Below, piece by piece: positions 35,505 to 42,969 of a DNA stretch of 64,000 nt. The DNA lies in contig DELI01000033.1 of NCBI GenBank assembly GCA_002354335.1, forward strand, positions 196,571 to 260,570, read 5' to 3'. Each line of letters starts with the position of its first letter. Position 1 is the first letter of the stretch. The DNA is from Sphingobacterium sp. UBA2700 (GTDB lineage: Bacteria > Bacteroidota > Bacteroidia > Sphingobacteriales > Sphingobacteriaceae). A program made the translations under genes and the position numbers. The notes under the pieces are model-generated. The model was not told the DNA's origin, did no database searches, and saw nothing but the letters and a program-made list of their open reading frames with translations.

Positions 35505-35689
35505 TAGTTAGTATTTAGTAGTTAGTAGTTAGACCTAGGGCGGGAATTAGATTTTAGACATAAGAAATAAGATAATTCAAGACAACCATCTTATCGCGAC
35601 CAAAGGTCCAAACGAGGGTCTAATGTCTGATAACTAGACTCTGTTTCCCAGACTAGGTCTTAATACTAAATACTAACTACTAAATACTG
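35502..35689. repeat. Heptad stop-codon array, inverted pair (site 1)
   Basis: Left arm (35502-35540): TAG at 35502 (the radA stop), 35509, 35516, 35523 and 35530, exactly 7 bp apart, ending ACCTAGGG. A second pair of heptads lies at about 35549-35565. Right arm (35651-35689): TAG units on the minus strand at 35682, 35675 and 35668, with degenerate units CAG at 35689 and AAG at 35661. Each arm reads TTAGnnn in the sense direction of the gene ending beside it (radA on the left, the thioredoxin-like gene on the right). No coding sequence. Confidence 0.8.
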
Positions 35690-35752
35690 AAAATTACAAA
35701 AGAGAAAGGCGCCGAAATCGGCGCCTTTCCCTTTTGTAATTTTTTTGAAACC
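35690..35752. terminator. Extended bidirectional terminator
   Basis: 25-bp arms with one mismatch (35690-35714 and 35719-35743), core GAAAGGCGCCG/CGGCGCCTTTC, loop AAAT. The outer parts CTTTTGTAATTTT read as U-tracts in both directions. It ends radA from the left and the thioredoxin-like gene from the right. Confidence 0.88.
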
Positions 35753-35762
35753 TAGTAAATTG

Positions 35763-36899
35763 TTACTTAATTACCTCTGCTAACTTTGCTTCTAATGCTG
35801 CGCCACGAAGGTTTGATGCGATGATCTTACCTTGTGGATCGATTAGGAAGTTCTGAGGAATTCCTTGGATCCCGTATAAGCCTACCACCTCTGATTTCCA
35901 GAATTTTAAGTCTGAAACATGAGGCCATTGCTCTAATTTATCATCTTTAATTGCTTTCATCCAAGCTTCTTTACCGTTCTCGCGGTCTAAAGACACACCT
36001 AATACCGTAAAGTTTTTGTCTTTGAACTTGTTGAATGCTGCCACTACGTTCGGGTTTTCACCACGACAAGGACCACACCAGCTAGCCCAGAAGTCGATTA
36101 GAACGTATTTTCCACGTAATGAAGACAAAGCAAGTACATTACCTGATGTATCTGGCAATGCAAATTCAGGAGCCGTTGCACCAATTGCTACCTTCTTCAA
36201 GGTCTCGATTTTCTTCGCAATAGCTTTACCTTTCGCTGTGTTTTTCAATGCTGCTGACAACTTGTTGTAAGCCGGTTCGCCCACAGAAACAACGTTTTCC
36301 GCAGAAATCATCTCTTCCAATAGGTTCATCGCAACATAGCTGTTCGGGTTGTTCAAGGCAAACTCTTCGCCGATCTTCGTTTGCTTTTCAAAGATTGCAG
36401 AAGCACGTTCTTGCAAACCATTTACGAATGCTTCATCATTCTTTTGCTCGTCAGAAGCAGCCTGATATTCTTTGTTTAACACCTCAAATTCAGCATTTAA
36501 CGGAGCAACTAAGGCTCTGTATTTTGCAAAATCGTCGTTGATAGCATTTCCTGATACCTTAGCGTCTTTCAATGTAGCTCCCTCCACATTGATAACACCC
36601 TTAGATAAGTAAATTGCCGTACGATCAGGGTTTCTTAAGGTACGGATTCCAGCACCATCAGGAGAAAGGATCAACTGCGCTTGCGTAGGCTCTGAAACTG
36701 TTCCGTTGTAAGAGAATGCTCCTTTAACAACTGCTGCAGAGTCAATTACGCGCTGCCCATCCGCTGCGTACTGAATGTATACCTTCGCCGGAGCGTCTGT
36801 ATTTTGTAGTTTACCCTTCACTGAAAAAGCTTCTTGGGCAAATAATAAGCTAGGGATCGCTCCTAACAAACATAAAATTCCTCTTTTCATTTTATTCAT
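35763..36899 (-). CDS. Exported thioredoxin-like (TlpA/ResA-type) protein
   Basis: A 378-residue periplasmic protein (signal peptide 1-21, ending SLLFAQ). The N-terminal part (about 25-120) is a DUF4369-like beta domain (AFSVKGKLQNTDAPAKVYIQ), followed by a helical linker. The C-terminal AhpC/TSA-thioredoxin domain has DFWASWCGPCRGENP (Cys275/Cys278) and the cis-proline loop YGIQGIPQNFLID. It should reduce disulfides in exported proteins. It is the last gene on the minus strand after the LemA/TPM group and ends at the extended terminator. Electron supply could come from the split DsbD at 18-20 kb; that link is inference. Confidence 0.9.
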   Translation of the reverse strand: MNKMKRGILCLLGAIPSLLFAQEAFSVKGKLQNTDAPAKVYIQYAADGQRVIDSAAVVKGAFSYNGTVSEPTQAQLILSPDGAGIRTLRNPDRTAIYLSKGVINVEGATLKDAKVSGNAINDDFAKYRALVAPLNAEFEVLNKEYQAASDEQKNDEAFVNGLQERASAIFEKQTKIGEEFALNNPNSYVAMNLLEEMISAENVVSVGEPAYNKLSAALKNTAKGKAIAKKIETLKKVAIGATAPEFALPDTSGNVLALSSLRGKYVLIDFWASWCGPCRGENPNVVAAFNKFKDKNFTVLGVSLDRENGKEAWMKAIKDDKLEQWPHVSDLKFWKSEVVGLYGIQGIPQNFLIDPQGKIIASNLRGAALEAKLAEVIK

Positions 36900-36936
36900 A
36901 TATTATTTACCATAAAGTTAATCATTTTTATCATAA

Positions 36937-37770
36937 CTACCATCGCCCGCTGGCGCCGCCACCTCCGAAGCCACCTCCTCCGAATCCGCCGAAACCTCCG
37001 CCGCCGCCTCCACCGAAGCCACCGCCAAAGCCTCCACCTCCGAAACGGTCGTCGTCATTTCCGCCTCGTCCTAGGGAGTTCAGTAAGGTCCACCAGAATA
37101 AATCCGATGACCCACGTCCATTCATTACGCGACCACCGCCATTCTTGCCACCGCCGCCACGAGAGATCAACGCAAGCACCACAAAGATGATGATGATGAT
37201 AAAAATAATCGGGATACCGCCGCCACCTTCTGTCGAGTAGCTATCCTTCGGATCCGCTTTATATTCGCCCTTCGAATAAGATATAATGGCATTGACGCCA
37301 TTATCTATTCCCGAGAAATAGTTTCCCTGTCTGAAAGCGGGCTTTACTTCATTTTCGATAATACGATAAGCAATAACGTCCGGAACAGCACCTTCTAAAC
37401 CATATCCGGTTCGGATAGTTACCGCGCGATCGCCCAAAGCGACCAAGAACAGAATACCATTGTCGTACTTCTTGTTCCCGATGCCCCATTGTTTGGCAAG
37501 CCGATCGCCATAGTCTGCGATATCATAGTCTCCAGTGGAGTTCATGACCACCACAGCAATCTGTATGGACGTAGAATCTTCGAAAGCAAGTAGCTTTTGT
37601 TCCAATTCCATCTGCTGGCCCGAGCTTAATGTGTTTGTATAGTCAGTAACTAAGCGATTGGGGACCGCAGGGAAGTCCTGGGCTACCGCAACAACGGATA
37701 GTAGTAAGCCCAAGAAAAAGGTAAAAAATAGTTTTGTTGAGCCTTTTAAACTTTGCATTTTATTCAACAT
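36937..37770 (-). CDS. TPM-domain (YgcG-family) exported protein with Gly-rich tail
   Basis: A 277-residue protein: signal peptide (about 1-30, ending VVAVAQD), a TPM/DUF477 domain (about 33-165: LVTDYTNTLSSGQQMELEQK; GNKKYDNGILFLVALGDRAV), one transmembrane helix rich in Ile (IPIIFIIIIIFVVLALI) and a strongly Gly/Phe-rich C-terminus. I took the ATG at 37770 (MLNKMQSLKG), 4 bp after the stop of the upstream TPM gene. A longer frame back to 37812 lacks a clean signal peptide and overlaps the neighbour. TPM proteins have been linked to photosystem repair in plants and to membrane assembly in bacteria; the role here is unknown. Confidence 0.9.
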   Translation of the reverse strand: MLNKMQSLKGSTKLFFTFFLGLLLSVVAVAQDFPAVPNRLVTDYTNTLSSGQQMELEQKLLAFEDSTSIQIAVVVMNSTGDYDIADYGDRLAKQWGIGNKKYDNGILFLVALGDRAVTIRTGYGLEGAVPDVIAYRIIENEVKPAFRQGNYFSGIDNGVNAIISYSKGEYKADPKDSYSTEGGGGIPIIFIIIIIFVVLALISRGGGGKNGGGRVMNGRGSSDLFWWTLLNSLGRGGNDDDRFGGGGFGGGFGGGGGGGFGGFGGGGFGGGGASGRW

Positions 37771-37774
37771 ATGT

Positions 37775-38209
37775 TTATTGTTTACCAAAATAAATATCGT
37801 TCGGTAATTCATTTACATCATCCTCACGTCTTGGAAAAAACGTCGCCAACTGTGCACCAGCTTCATGAATACCTTCAATAAGGCCATTCATATAATCGCC
37901 CTGACGGAAAAAAGACACCATCTTTTCCTTTGTACTCTGCCAAAAATCATCACCCACTTTCGCGTGTATGCCGGCATCTCCAATTATCGCAAACTGATGA
38001 TCTTGCGTTGCCAGGTAAATCAGAACGCCATTACGCAGCGTTGTATGGTGCATTTTAAGTTTCTCAAAATAATGCTTCGCTTGGTCGTATGCTTCTAAGC
38101 CATGCAGCTGACGCTCAACCACTAGGCGTATCTCACCCGAAGTCCGGTTCTCTGCTAAGCTGATTGCCTGTACGATCTTTTCCTGCTCCTCTTGATTGAA
38201 TATTTCCAT
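37775..38209 (-). CDS. TPM-domain protein, soluble
   Basis: A 144-residue protein that is essentially one TPM domain (EEQEKIVQAISLAENRTSGE; GVLIYLATQDHQFAIIGDAG; FRQGDYMNGLIEGIHEAGAQ), without signal peptide or membrane span. It ends 4 bp before the second TPM gene, so the two are co-translated. Together with LemA upstream it forms the LemA-TPM-TPM layout frequently seen in Bacteroidetes. Cytosolic location is predicted; function is unknown. Confidence 0.9.
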   Translation of the reverse strand: MEIFNQEEQEKIVQAISLAENRTSGEIRLVVERQLHGLEAYDQAKHYFEKLKMHHTTLRNGVLIYLATQDHQFAIIGDAGIHAKVGDDFWQSTKEKMVSFFRQGDYMNGLIEGIHEAGAQLATFFPRREDDVNELPNDIYFGKQ

Positions 38210-38293
38210 CTTTATACCAATAACCTTTCATATTTCCATTGAAACACCAACAAGGCTGAAAGTTCTTGATGGCCATTGAAAACAAATATATTT

Positions 38294-38342
38294 CCGAAAA
38301 AAAAGATGAATGTTTAGTAACATATTACCAACATTCATCTTT
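38294..38342 (-). terminator. Intrinsic terminator between lemA and the TPM genes
   Basis: Perfect 13-bp stem (AAAGATGAATGTT at 38302-38314 with 38330-38342), 15-nt loop, followed on the minus strand by eight T (38304-38297). It should separate lemA from the TPM pair, at least in part. Confidence 0.85.
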
Positions 38343-38368
38343 GTATTATGATCTAATATTTAAAATCA

Positions 38369-38947
38369 TTAAAATGATACTGTTGGCGCCTTATCAGCCC
38401 CTTCAGCAGCTTTGAAAGTACCTTTCGCTTTGAAGCCAAAAATACCTGCCATAATGTTGTTCGGGAAACTACGAACAGTGGTATTGTATTCCTGAACGGC
38501 ATCATTATACGCGCGGCGCTCTACAGAAATTCTGTTCTCTGTACCTTCCAATTGTGCCTGTAGCTCTTGGAAGTTTGAGTTCGCTTTCAAATCAGGATAA
38601 GCCTCTACGCTTACTAACAAACGACCGATAGACTGCGATAATGCATCTTGTGTCTGTTGGTAGTTAGCAATAGCTTCTTCGCTTAAGTTCGAAGGATCTA
38701 CAGTTACCGATGTTGCTTTAGCACGCGCCTCAACAACAGCTTCTAAAGTTCCCTTTTCGTGTTGTGCTGCACCTTTTACCGTGTTCACAAGGTTTGGAAT
38801 AAGGTCGGCTCTACGCTGGTAAGCATTCTCAACCTGCGCCCATTTCGCTTTTACATTCTCGTCCTGAGATACCATCGTGTTGTATCCACAAGAGCTAAAC
38901 GAAAGTGCAGTAAGTAGGCCAACAAATACGATTAATAATCTTTTCAT
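38369..38947 (-). CDS. lemA: LemA-family protein
   Basis: A 192-residue protein with a lipoprotein-like N-terminus (LLTALSFSSCGYNTM, Cys20) and the helical LemA body: WAQVENAYQRRADLIPNLVN, TLEAVVEARAKATSV, LLVSVEAYPDLKANSNFQEL and TENRISVERRAYNDAVQEYN. The alpha-helical bundle lies outside the membrane in known LemA structures. Function is unknown; the family often sits beside TPM proteins and metalloproteases. A terminator follows it before the TPM genes, so it may be expressed separately. Confidence 0.93.
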   Translation of the reverse strand: MKRLLIVFVGLLTALSFSSCGYNTMVSQDENVKAKWAQVENAYQRRADLIPNLVNTVKGAAQHEKGTLEAVVEARAKATSVTVDPSNLSEEAIANYQQTQDALSQSIGRLLVSVEAYPDLKANSNFQELQAQLEGTENRISVERRAYNDAVQEYNTTVRSFPNNIMAGIFGFKAKGTFKAAEGADKAPTVSF

Positions 38948-39035
38948 GTGTAATGTTTTCTTAGTATACGTCTAAAATTAAGAAATTGTTTTTAAATACA
39001 AACCATATCAAAGCACATACCAAATGATATGCGTA

Positions 39036-39064
39036 CTGAAATTATAGCAGATTTAATATCTTTG
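39036..39064 (+). promoter_or_regulatory. Predicted promoter of the FAD oxidoreductase gene
   Basis: CTG (39036-39038, one mismatch to TTG), 18-bp spacer, TATCTTTG (39057-39064), with the ATG 32 bp downstream. Confidence 0.45.
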
Positions 39065-39096
39065 CAGGACTTTTGGGATAAAACCCCAACATATAT

Positions 39097-40638
39097 ATGC
39101 AGAAAGAAATAGAAATCGCTCTTAGCCCGGCGCATGTTAACGACGAAGCTTTCATCCTAAAAGAAGGCGTTAAGAAGCTGGGAATATCCGAAAAACGTGT
39201 TCAGGGTTTTCATGTGCGCAAGCGCTCTATTGATGCCCGTGGGAAACAGGTATTGTTCCGTATGCGCGTCGTTTATTTTATCGACGAGCCGGTTGAAACG
39301 CCTCAATTCCACACGAAACTCCAGCAGGTAAATAATGCTAAACCAGTAATCATTATTGGAGCTGGCCCTGCAGGTTTATTTGCTGCTTATCGCTGCTTAG
39401 AGCGTGGTTTAAAGCCCATTGTACTTGAGCGCGGGAAGAAAGTGCAAGACCGCCGTCGGGATTTAGCCAAGATTAACAGAGAGGGCATTGTGAACCCGGA
39501 ATCCAACTACTGCTATGGCGAAGGCGGCGCGGGGACTTATTCCGATGGTAAATTATACACTCGTTCCAATAAGCGCGGAGATGTGCAATTAGTACTTTCC
39601 ATTTTTGTGGAGCATGGCGCCCCGGAGGATATTATGGTGGATGCTCGTCCGCACATCGGAACCAACAAACTTCCGCATATCATCGAGAGTATGCGCGAGC
39701 GCATTATCGAATGTGGTGGTGAAGTCCACTTTGATTGCAAGGTTGTCGATATCATCGAACAATTTGGCAGCGTGAAAGGTGTCAAAACTGCAGAAGGAGC
39801 AACCTTTGAAGCAGATCAGGTCATCGTCGCAACAGGACACTCGGCAAGGGATATCTTCGAGCTGTTCCAACAAAAAGGATGGTTACTGGAGGCGAAACCC
39901 TTTGCACTAGGCGTACGTATCGAACATCCACAGTCTATTATCGATCAGGCGCAGTATCACTGTTCTACGCGTCCGGAAAACCTTCCGCCAGCCTACTATA
40001 GCTTAGTGGAGCAGGTGAATAACAGGGGAGTATTCTCCTTTTGCATGTGTCCGGGCGGTATTATCGCACCATGTGCGACAGACCATGAGGAGATTGTTGT
40101 CAACGGATGGTCGCCATCCAAACGCAATAACCCGCATGCAAACTCCGGAACCGTCATTCAGATCAATTTAGAAGATGTAGCAAAGTCCAGCGAGGACGCA
40201 TTTGCCATGTTAGCATTCCAACGTCAGATTGAACAGCAGGCTTTCCAACTTGGAGGCGGCAGTTTGGTTGCGCCAGCACAACGTATGGTTGATTTCGTAC
40301 AGAATAAAGTATCTACTGATCTTCCTATTAATTCGTACAAACCTGGAACCCGCTCGGTCGATCTTCGGGAGGTGTTACCAAGTTTTGTTTATAAATCCCT
40401 GCAAGGAGCCTTGCCGATCTTCGGCAAGAAGATGAAAGGGTATTATACCAATGAGGCAATTTTGGTTGGCGTAGAATCCAGAACGTCCTCTCCAATCCGA
40501 ATTCCAAGAGACAAAGATAGCTTCCAGCATCCGCAAGTGGCCGGCCTATACCCATGTGCTGAAGGAGCAGGATATGCAGGAGGAATAGTGTCTGCAGCAA
40601 TTGACGGCATTAATTGTGTCGACGCTATTAAAATTTAA
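39097..40638 (+). CDS. FAD-dependent oxidoreductase (COG2509 family)
   Basis: A 513-residue uncharacterised FAD-dependent dehydrogenase. A short N-terminal domain (about 1-75, SPAHVNDEAFILKEGVKKLG) precedes the FAD-binding GAGPAG (88-93) and a YGEGGAGTYSDGKLYTRSNK segment (about 137-156) typical of the family. A second glycine-rich C-terminal motif, GLYPCAEGAGYAGGIVSAAI, closes the FAD site. It is similar to plant and bacterial proteins of unknown substrate. It stands alone, followed by tRNA-Gly. Confidence 0.9.
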   Translation: MQKEIEIALSPAHVNDEAFILKEGVKKLGISEKRVQGFHVRKRSIDARGKQVLFRMRVVYFIDEPVETPQFHTKLQQVNNAKPVIIIGAGPAGLFAAYRCLERGLKPIVLERGKKVQDRRRDLAKINREGIVNPESNYCYGEGGAGTYSDGKLYTRSNKRGDVQLVLSIFVEHGAPEDIMVDARPHIGTNKLPHIIESMRERIIECGGEVHFDCKVVDIIEQFGSVKGVKTAEGATFEADQVIVATGHSARDIFELFQQKGWLLEAKPFALGVRIEHPQSIIDQAQYHCSTRPENLPPAYYSLVEQVNNRGVFSFCMCPGGIIAPCATDHEEIVVNGWSPSKRNNPHANSGTVIQINLEDVAKSSEDAFAMLAFQRQIEQQAFQLGGGSLVAPAQRMVDFVQNKVSTDLPINSYKPGTRSVDLREVLPSFVYKSLQGALPIFGKKMKGYYTNEAILVGVESRTSSPIRIPRDKDSFQHPQVAGLYPCAEGAGYAGGIVSAAIDGINCVDAIKI

Positions 40639-40681
40639 ATTATTTGTTGACAGGCATTTTAGGAATATTTCCGGGTATGTA

Positions 40682-40712
40682 TTGACAATAATGCCTTATT
40701 GTTGTATTTTTG
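40682..40712 (+). promoter_or_regulatory. Predicted tRNA-Gly promoter
   Basis: TTG (40682-40684), 20-bp spacer, TATTTTTG (40705-40712): a full match to the Bacteroidetes -33/-7 consensus. The tRNA begins 11 bp downstream. Confidence 0.7.
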
Positions 40713-40723
40713 TATCACAACAA

Positions 40724-40796
40724 GCGAAAGTAGCTCAGTTGGTAGAGCACAACCTTGCCAAGGTTGGGGTCGCGAGTTCGAATCTCGTCTTTCGCT
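40724..40796 (+). tRNA. tRNA-Gly (anticodon GCC)
   Basis: A full 73-nt cloverleaf: acceptor stem GCGAAAG/CTTTCGC with discriminator T, D-arm with AGCTCAGTTGGTAGAGC, anticodon stem CAACC/GGTTG around TTGCCAA (anticodon GCC), and T-arm ending GTTCGAATC. CCA is not encoded. A terminator follows directly. Confidence 0.97.
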
Positions 40797-40800
40797 CATC

Positions 40801-40827
40801 AAGCTTCCAGAATCTGGAAGCTTTTTT
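40801..40827 (+). terminator. Intrinsic terminator after tRNA-Gly
   Basis: Perfect 10-bp stem AAGCTTCCAG/CTGGAAGCTT (40801-40810 with 40814-40823) with an AAT loop and a run of six T. Confidence 0.9.
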
Positions 40828-40907
40828 CATGTATACACTTTCCTTCTTAAGATCGCATCGCGAAGCGAGCAGAATTCTTTAACGGTTTTTGTTTGAGTAT
40901 CATCTCT

Positions 40908-40993
40908 TGTACACCCATTGCAGACCCATATCATACCCCTTTGGAATTGGTTCTGCATTGGGTTTGTATTGGGTTTGTATTGGGTTTGAAAGG
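40908..40993. repeat. REP-like intergenic repeat, copy B
   Basis: A diverged copy of the element at 20296-20394. It shares TGTAC, CCATT, ACCCA, CATAnCCCTTT and the closing ATTGGGTTTGAAAGGG. Here the unit nATTGGGTTTG (11 bp) is repeated three times in tandem (about 40955-40987). No coding sequence. Confidence 0.6.
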
Positions 40994-41010
40994 GAAATGA
41001 GTTTTAGATG

Positions 41011-41328
41011 GTATTGAGTAGTTAGTAGTTAGTAGTTAGTAGTTAGACCTAGGGTTTGCTAGATTTTTGATTTTATACGCGGGATGGTTGTTTTGACCCA
41101 TTGGCTTAAACAGGAAGATAAATTTATCTGAACCAAGAAAGAAATAGTAGTTAGTAGATAGTATAAAGACCTATGGGAGACTATAAAGTTCAAAATTGTA
41201 TAGACGCCAATTGGACGCCAATGCGTAGAGACGTTTCACTAAACGTCTCCTTTGAAAAATACACGTTTATCCTTTCTACATGATCCTGCCAATCCTTGCA
41301 TCCTTCCTTTCCTGGTTCAAAGACAAAA
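41011..41328. repeat. Composite intergenic repeat (site 2): heptad arrays, hairpin and shared arm
   Basis: TAG heptads at 41023, 41030, 41037 and 41044 ending ACCTAGGG, and a second run at 41145, 41152 and 41159 followed by GACCTATGGG. Next a perfect hairpin GAGACGTTT-CACT-AAACGTCTC (41228-41249) also found at 54727-54746. Then a roughly 47-bp segment (41282-41328) alignable to 54800-54848; its 41300-41320 part is the exact complement of 54670-54690. Unlike the other sites, the arrays here are not attached to a coding stop codon. No gene is seen in 40828-41351. Confidence 0.75.
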
Positions 41329-41351
41329 CGTCCTTCCTTTCCATAAAGACA

Positions 41352-41380
41352 AAAAAAAGCTGCCTTTTCAGGCAGCTTTT
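41352..41380 (-). terminator. Intrinsic terminator after the second susD
   Basis: Perfect 10-bp stem AAAAGCTGCC/GGCAGCTTTT (41355-41364 with 41371-41380), 6-nt loop; on the minus strand followed by a run of eight T. It lies 20 bp past the SusD stop. Confidence 0.88.
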
Positions 41381-41399
41381 CTATCTCAGAATTAAAAAT

Positions 41400-42962
41400 T
41401 TATTTTTTTACATCCCACCATATACGTTTTGCGGTATAGGTTGCATCTGCTGCATCTGGGTCTGCTTTAATTACTTGATCGTAGTTGTAATTGATACTGT
41501 AACTAGCAATGGTGAAGCGTCTTGGCCACATATCTTCCGATGGCAATGCAATCGTAAATACGGCTCCCGGACGTTTTAAACCCTTATAGATACCTACAGA
41601 TTCGTTGTATTTGCCGCTGGCGTCAGTACAGAATTCCAAACGACGAACATCATTGAACACCTCTGGCGAGTATGATAAAGCGATGTACTTTTGGATCATG
41701 ATCTGGCTCAAGGTCAATGCGCTAGCAGATTGCTGTACGGAAGAACTTGCTAAATAGCTCGTAATCTTCGCTGCCGGCACGCCTAAGATTTCCATATGAT
41801 CTTTGATACCATCTTTGTAAGCTTGCAGTGCGCCTGCTTTATTGTTCTGATTGAAGAGTACTTCGGCTTTGATGAAGTGCATTTCTGAACTGGTCAGCAA
41901 TAAACCTTTCGCTCCTGCTGCTACGTATACTGATCCTGTGGATACATTCGCAGTCGGGCGTAATGCCGCATAGCTTGTTATGGTAGAGCCGAAACCTGAT
42001 TCAGGGATTACACTCATGTCCACACCTGGCGTGCGTAAGCCTGTCGCAATAAAACGAGGGATCAATAAGTCAGCTCTTGGGTCTTCCATATTGTTTGCTC
42101 CCGTTGGGGCGCCTGTATAGTTGCCTAATACGTAATCAATATAAAGCTTTGTCAGACGGTTGGAACTGTTGTTTTGGTACTGCAAAGACTCGGTCTCTGG
42201 CTTTGTCGACACTGCGCGATCCTGGTATTGATACAATGCACTTTCCGCTGCTGTTTTTGGAGCTTTCTCCAATAATGCCAATACCTCAGCTGCATTGAAT
42301 TTGTCTGTTTTAGACAGGTGATTCAACATTCTCGCTTTGATACCGTTTGCCAAGGCAATCCACTTCTTGGTATCTCCTTTAAATAGGTGATCTCCCACGG
42401 ATAAAGCCGGAGCGGCAGCATCTTGCCCTTTTTGCAGGTATTCAATTGCCTGATCTAGTTCTGCTAAGCATTTCTCATAAATCAAGTCTCCTTGATCATA
42501 TTTTGGCGTCATTAATCCTCCTTGGAATGCCTCCTCGTAAGGCAGCATACCATACATGTCCGAGAATGCCGCAAATCCCCAAGCCCAGATAATTTTACCA
42601 GCACCGATATAGTGATTGGCACCTGTCGCTTCTCCTTTTTCGATTAAATCGGGGATGTTATTCGCCGTGTAGATATACCAAGGTTGGTAAGGCCAGTTTA
42701 CCGCTGCTGTGGAAATGTTCCAACGCGATAATGCCCAGTTGTTTGCTGTTGTACCAGCTAATTGCTGAGAAATAATTGCCGCACGTGTACCACCGCTCTC
42801 GTATGCCTCAGCAAAACGCGCAATGATAGACGGAAGGCGTAAGTCTACCGAAGGGACTTTTGTATTCGGTGTATTGGGGTTGTCATTAACATCGAGCCAC
42901 TTATCGCAAGATGTCATCATCAAAGCTCCCGCAACCGCCATTATAGAAAATATCTTTTTCAT
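41400..42962 (-). CDS. SusD/RagB-family nutrient-binding lipoprotein (second pair)
   Basis: A 520-residue surface lipoprotein. The signal ends ALMMTSCDKW with Cys19 as the likely lipid site, followed by the family start LDVNDNPNTP. The sequence is of the SusD-like-2 type (IKARMLNHLSKTDKFNAAEV; EMHFIKAEVLFNQNNKAGAL; FNDVRRLEF) and is clearly distinct from the first SusD at 0.3-1.8 kb. It is paired with the SusC gene 7 bp upstream and should form a substrate-specific lid. No sigma/FecR pair or catabolic enzyme is adjacent, so the substrate is unknown. Confidence 0.93.
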   Translation of the reverse strand: MKKIFSIMAVAGALMMTSCDKWLDVNDNPNTPNTKVPSVDLRLPSIIARFAEAYESGGTRAAIISQQLAGTTANNWALSRWNISTAAVNWPYQPWYIYTANNIPDLIEKGEATGANHYIGAGKIIWAWGFAAFSDMYGMLPYEEAFQGGLMTPKYDQGDLIYEKCLAELDQAIEYLQKGQDAAAPALSVGDHLFKGDTKKWIALANGIKARMLNHLSKTDKFNAAEVLALLEKAPKTAAESALYQYQDRAVSTKPETESLQYQNNSSNRLTKLYIDYVLGNYTGAPTGANNMEDPRADLLIPRFIATGLRTPGVDMSVIPESGFGSTITSYAALRPTANVSTGSVYVAAGAKGLLLTSSEMHFIKAEVLFNQNNKAGALQAYKDGIKDHMEILGVPAAKITSYLASSSVQQSASALTLSQIMIQKYIALSYSPEVFNDVRRLEFCTDASGKYNESVGIYKGLKRPGAVFTIALPSEDMWPRRFTIASYSINYNYDQVIKADPDAADATYTAKRIWWDVKK

Positions 42963-42969
42963 GTCTGTC

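Noticed and set aside
36937..37060. Gly-rich repeats in the TPM protein as a contingency or frameshift tract
   Set aside because: GGN codons vary and the frame is intact to the stop; Gly/Phe-rich tails are normal in this family.
41011..41060. Short regular repeats resembling a CRISPR array
   Set aside because: Units are 7 bp with no spacers, no 25-40-bp palindromic repeats, and no cas genes in the window.
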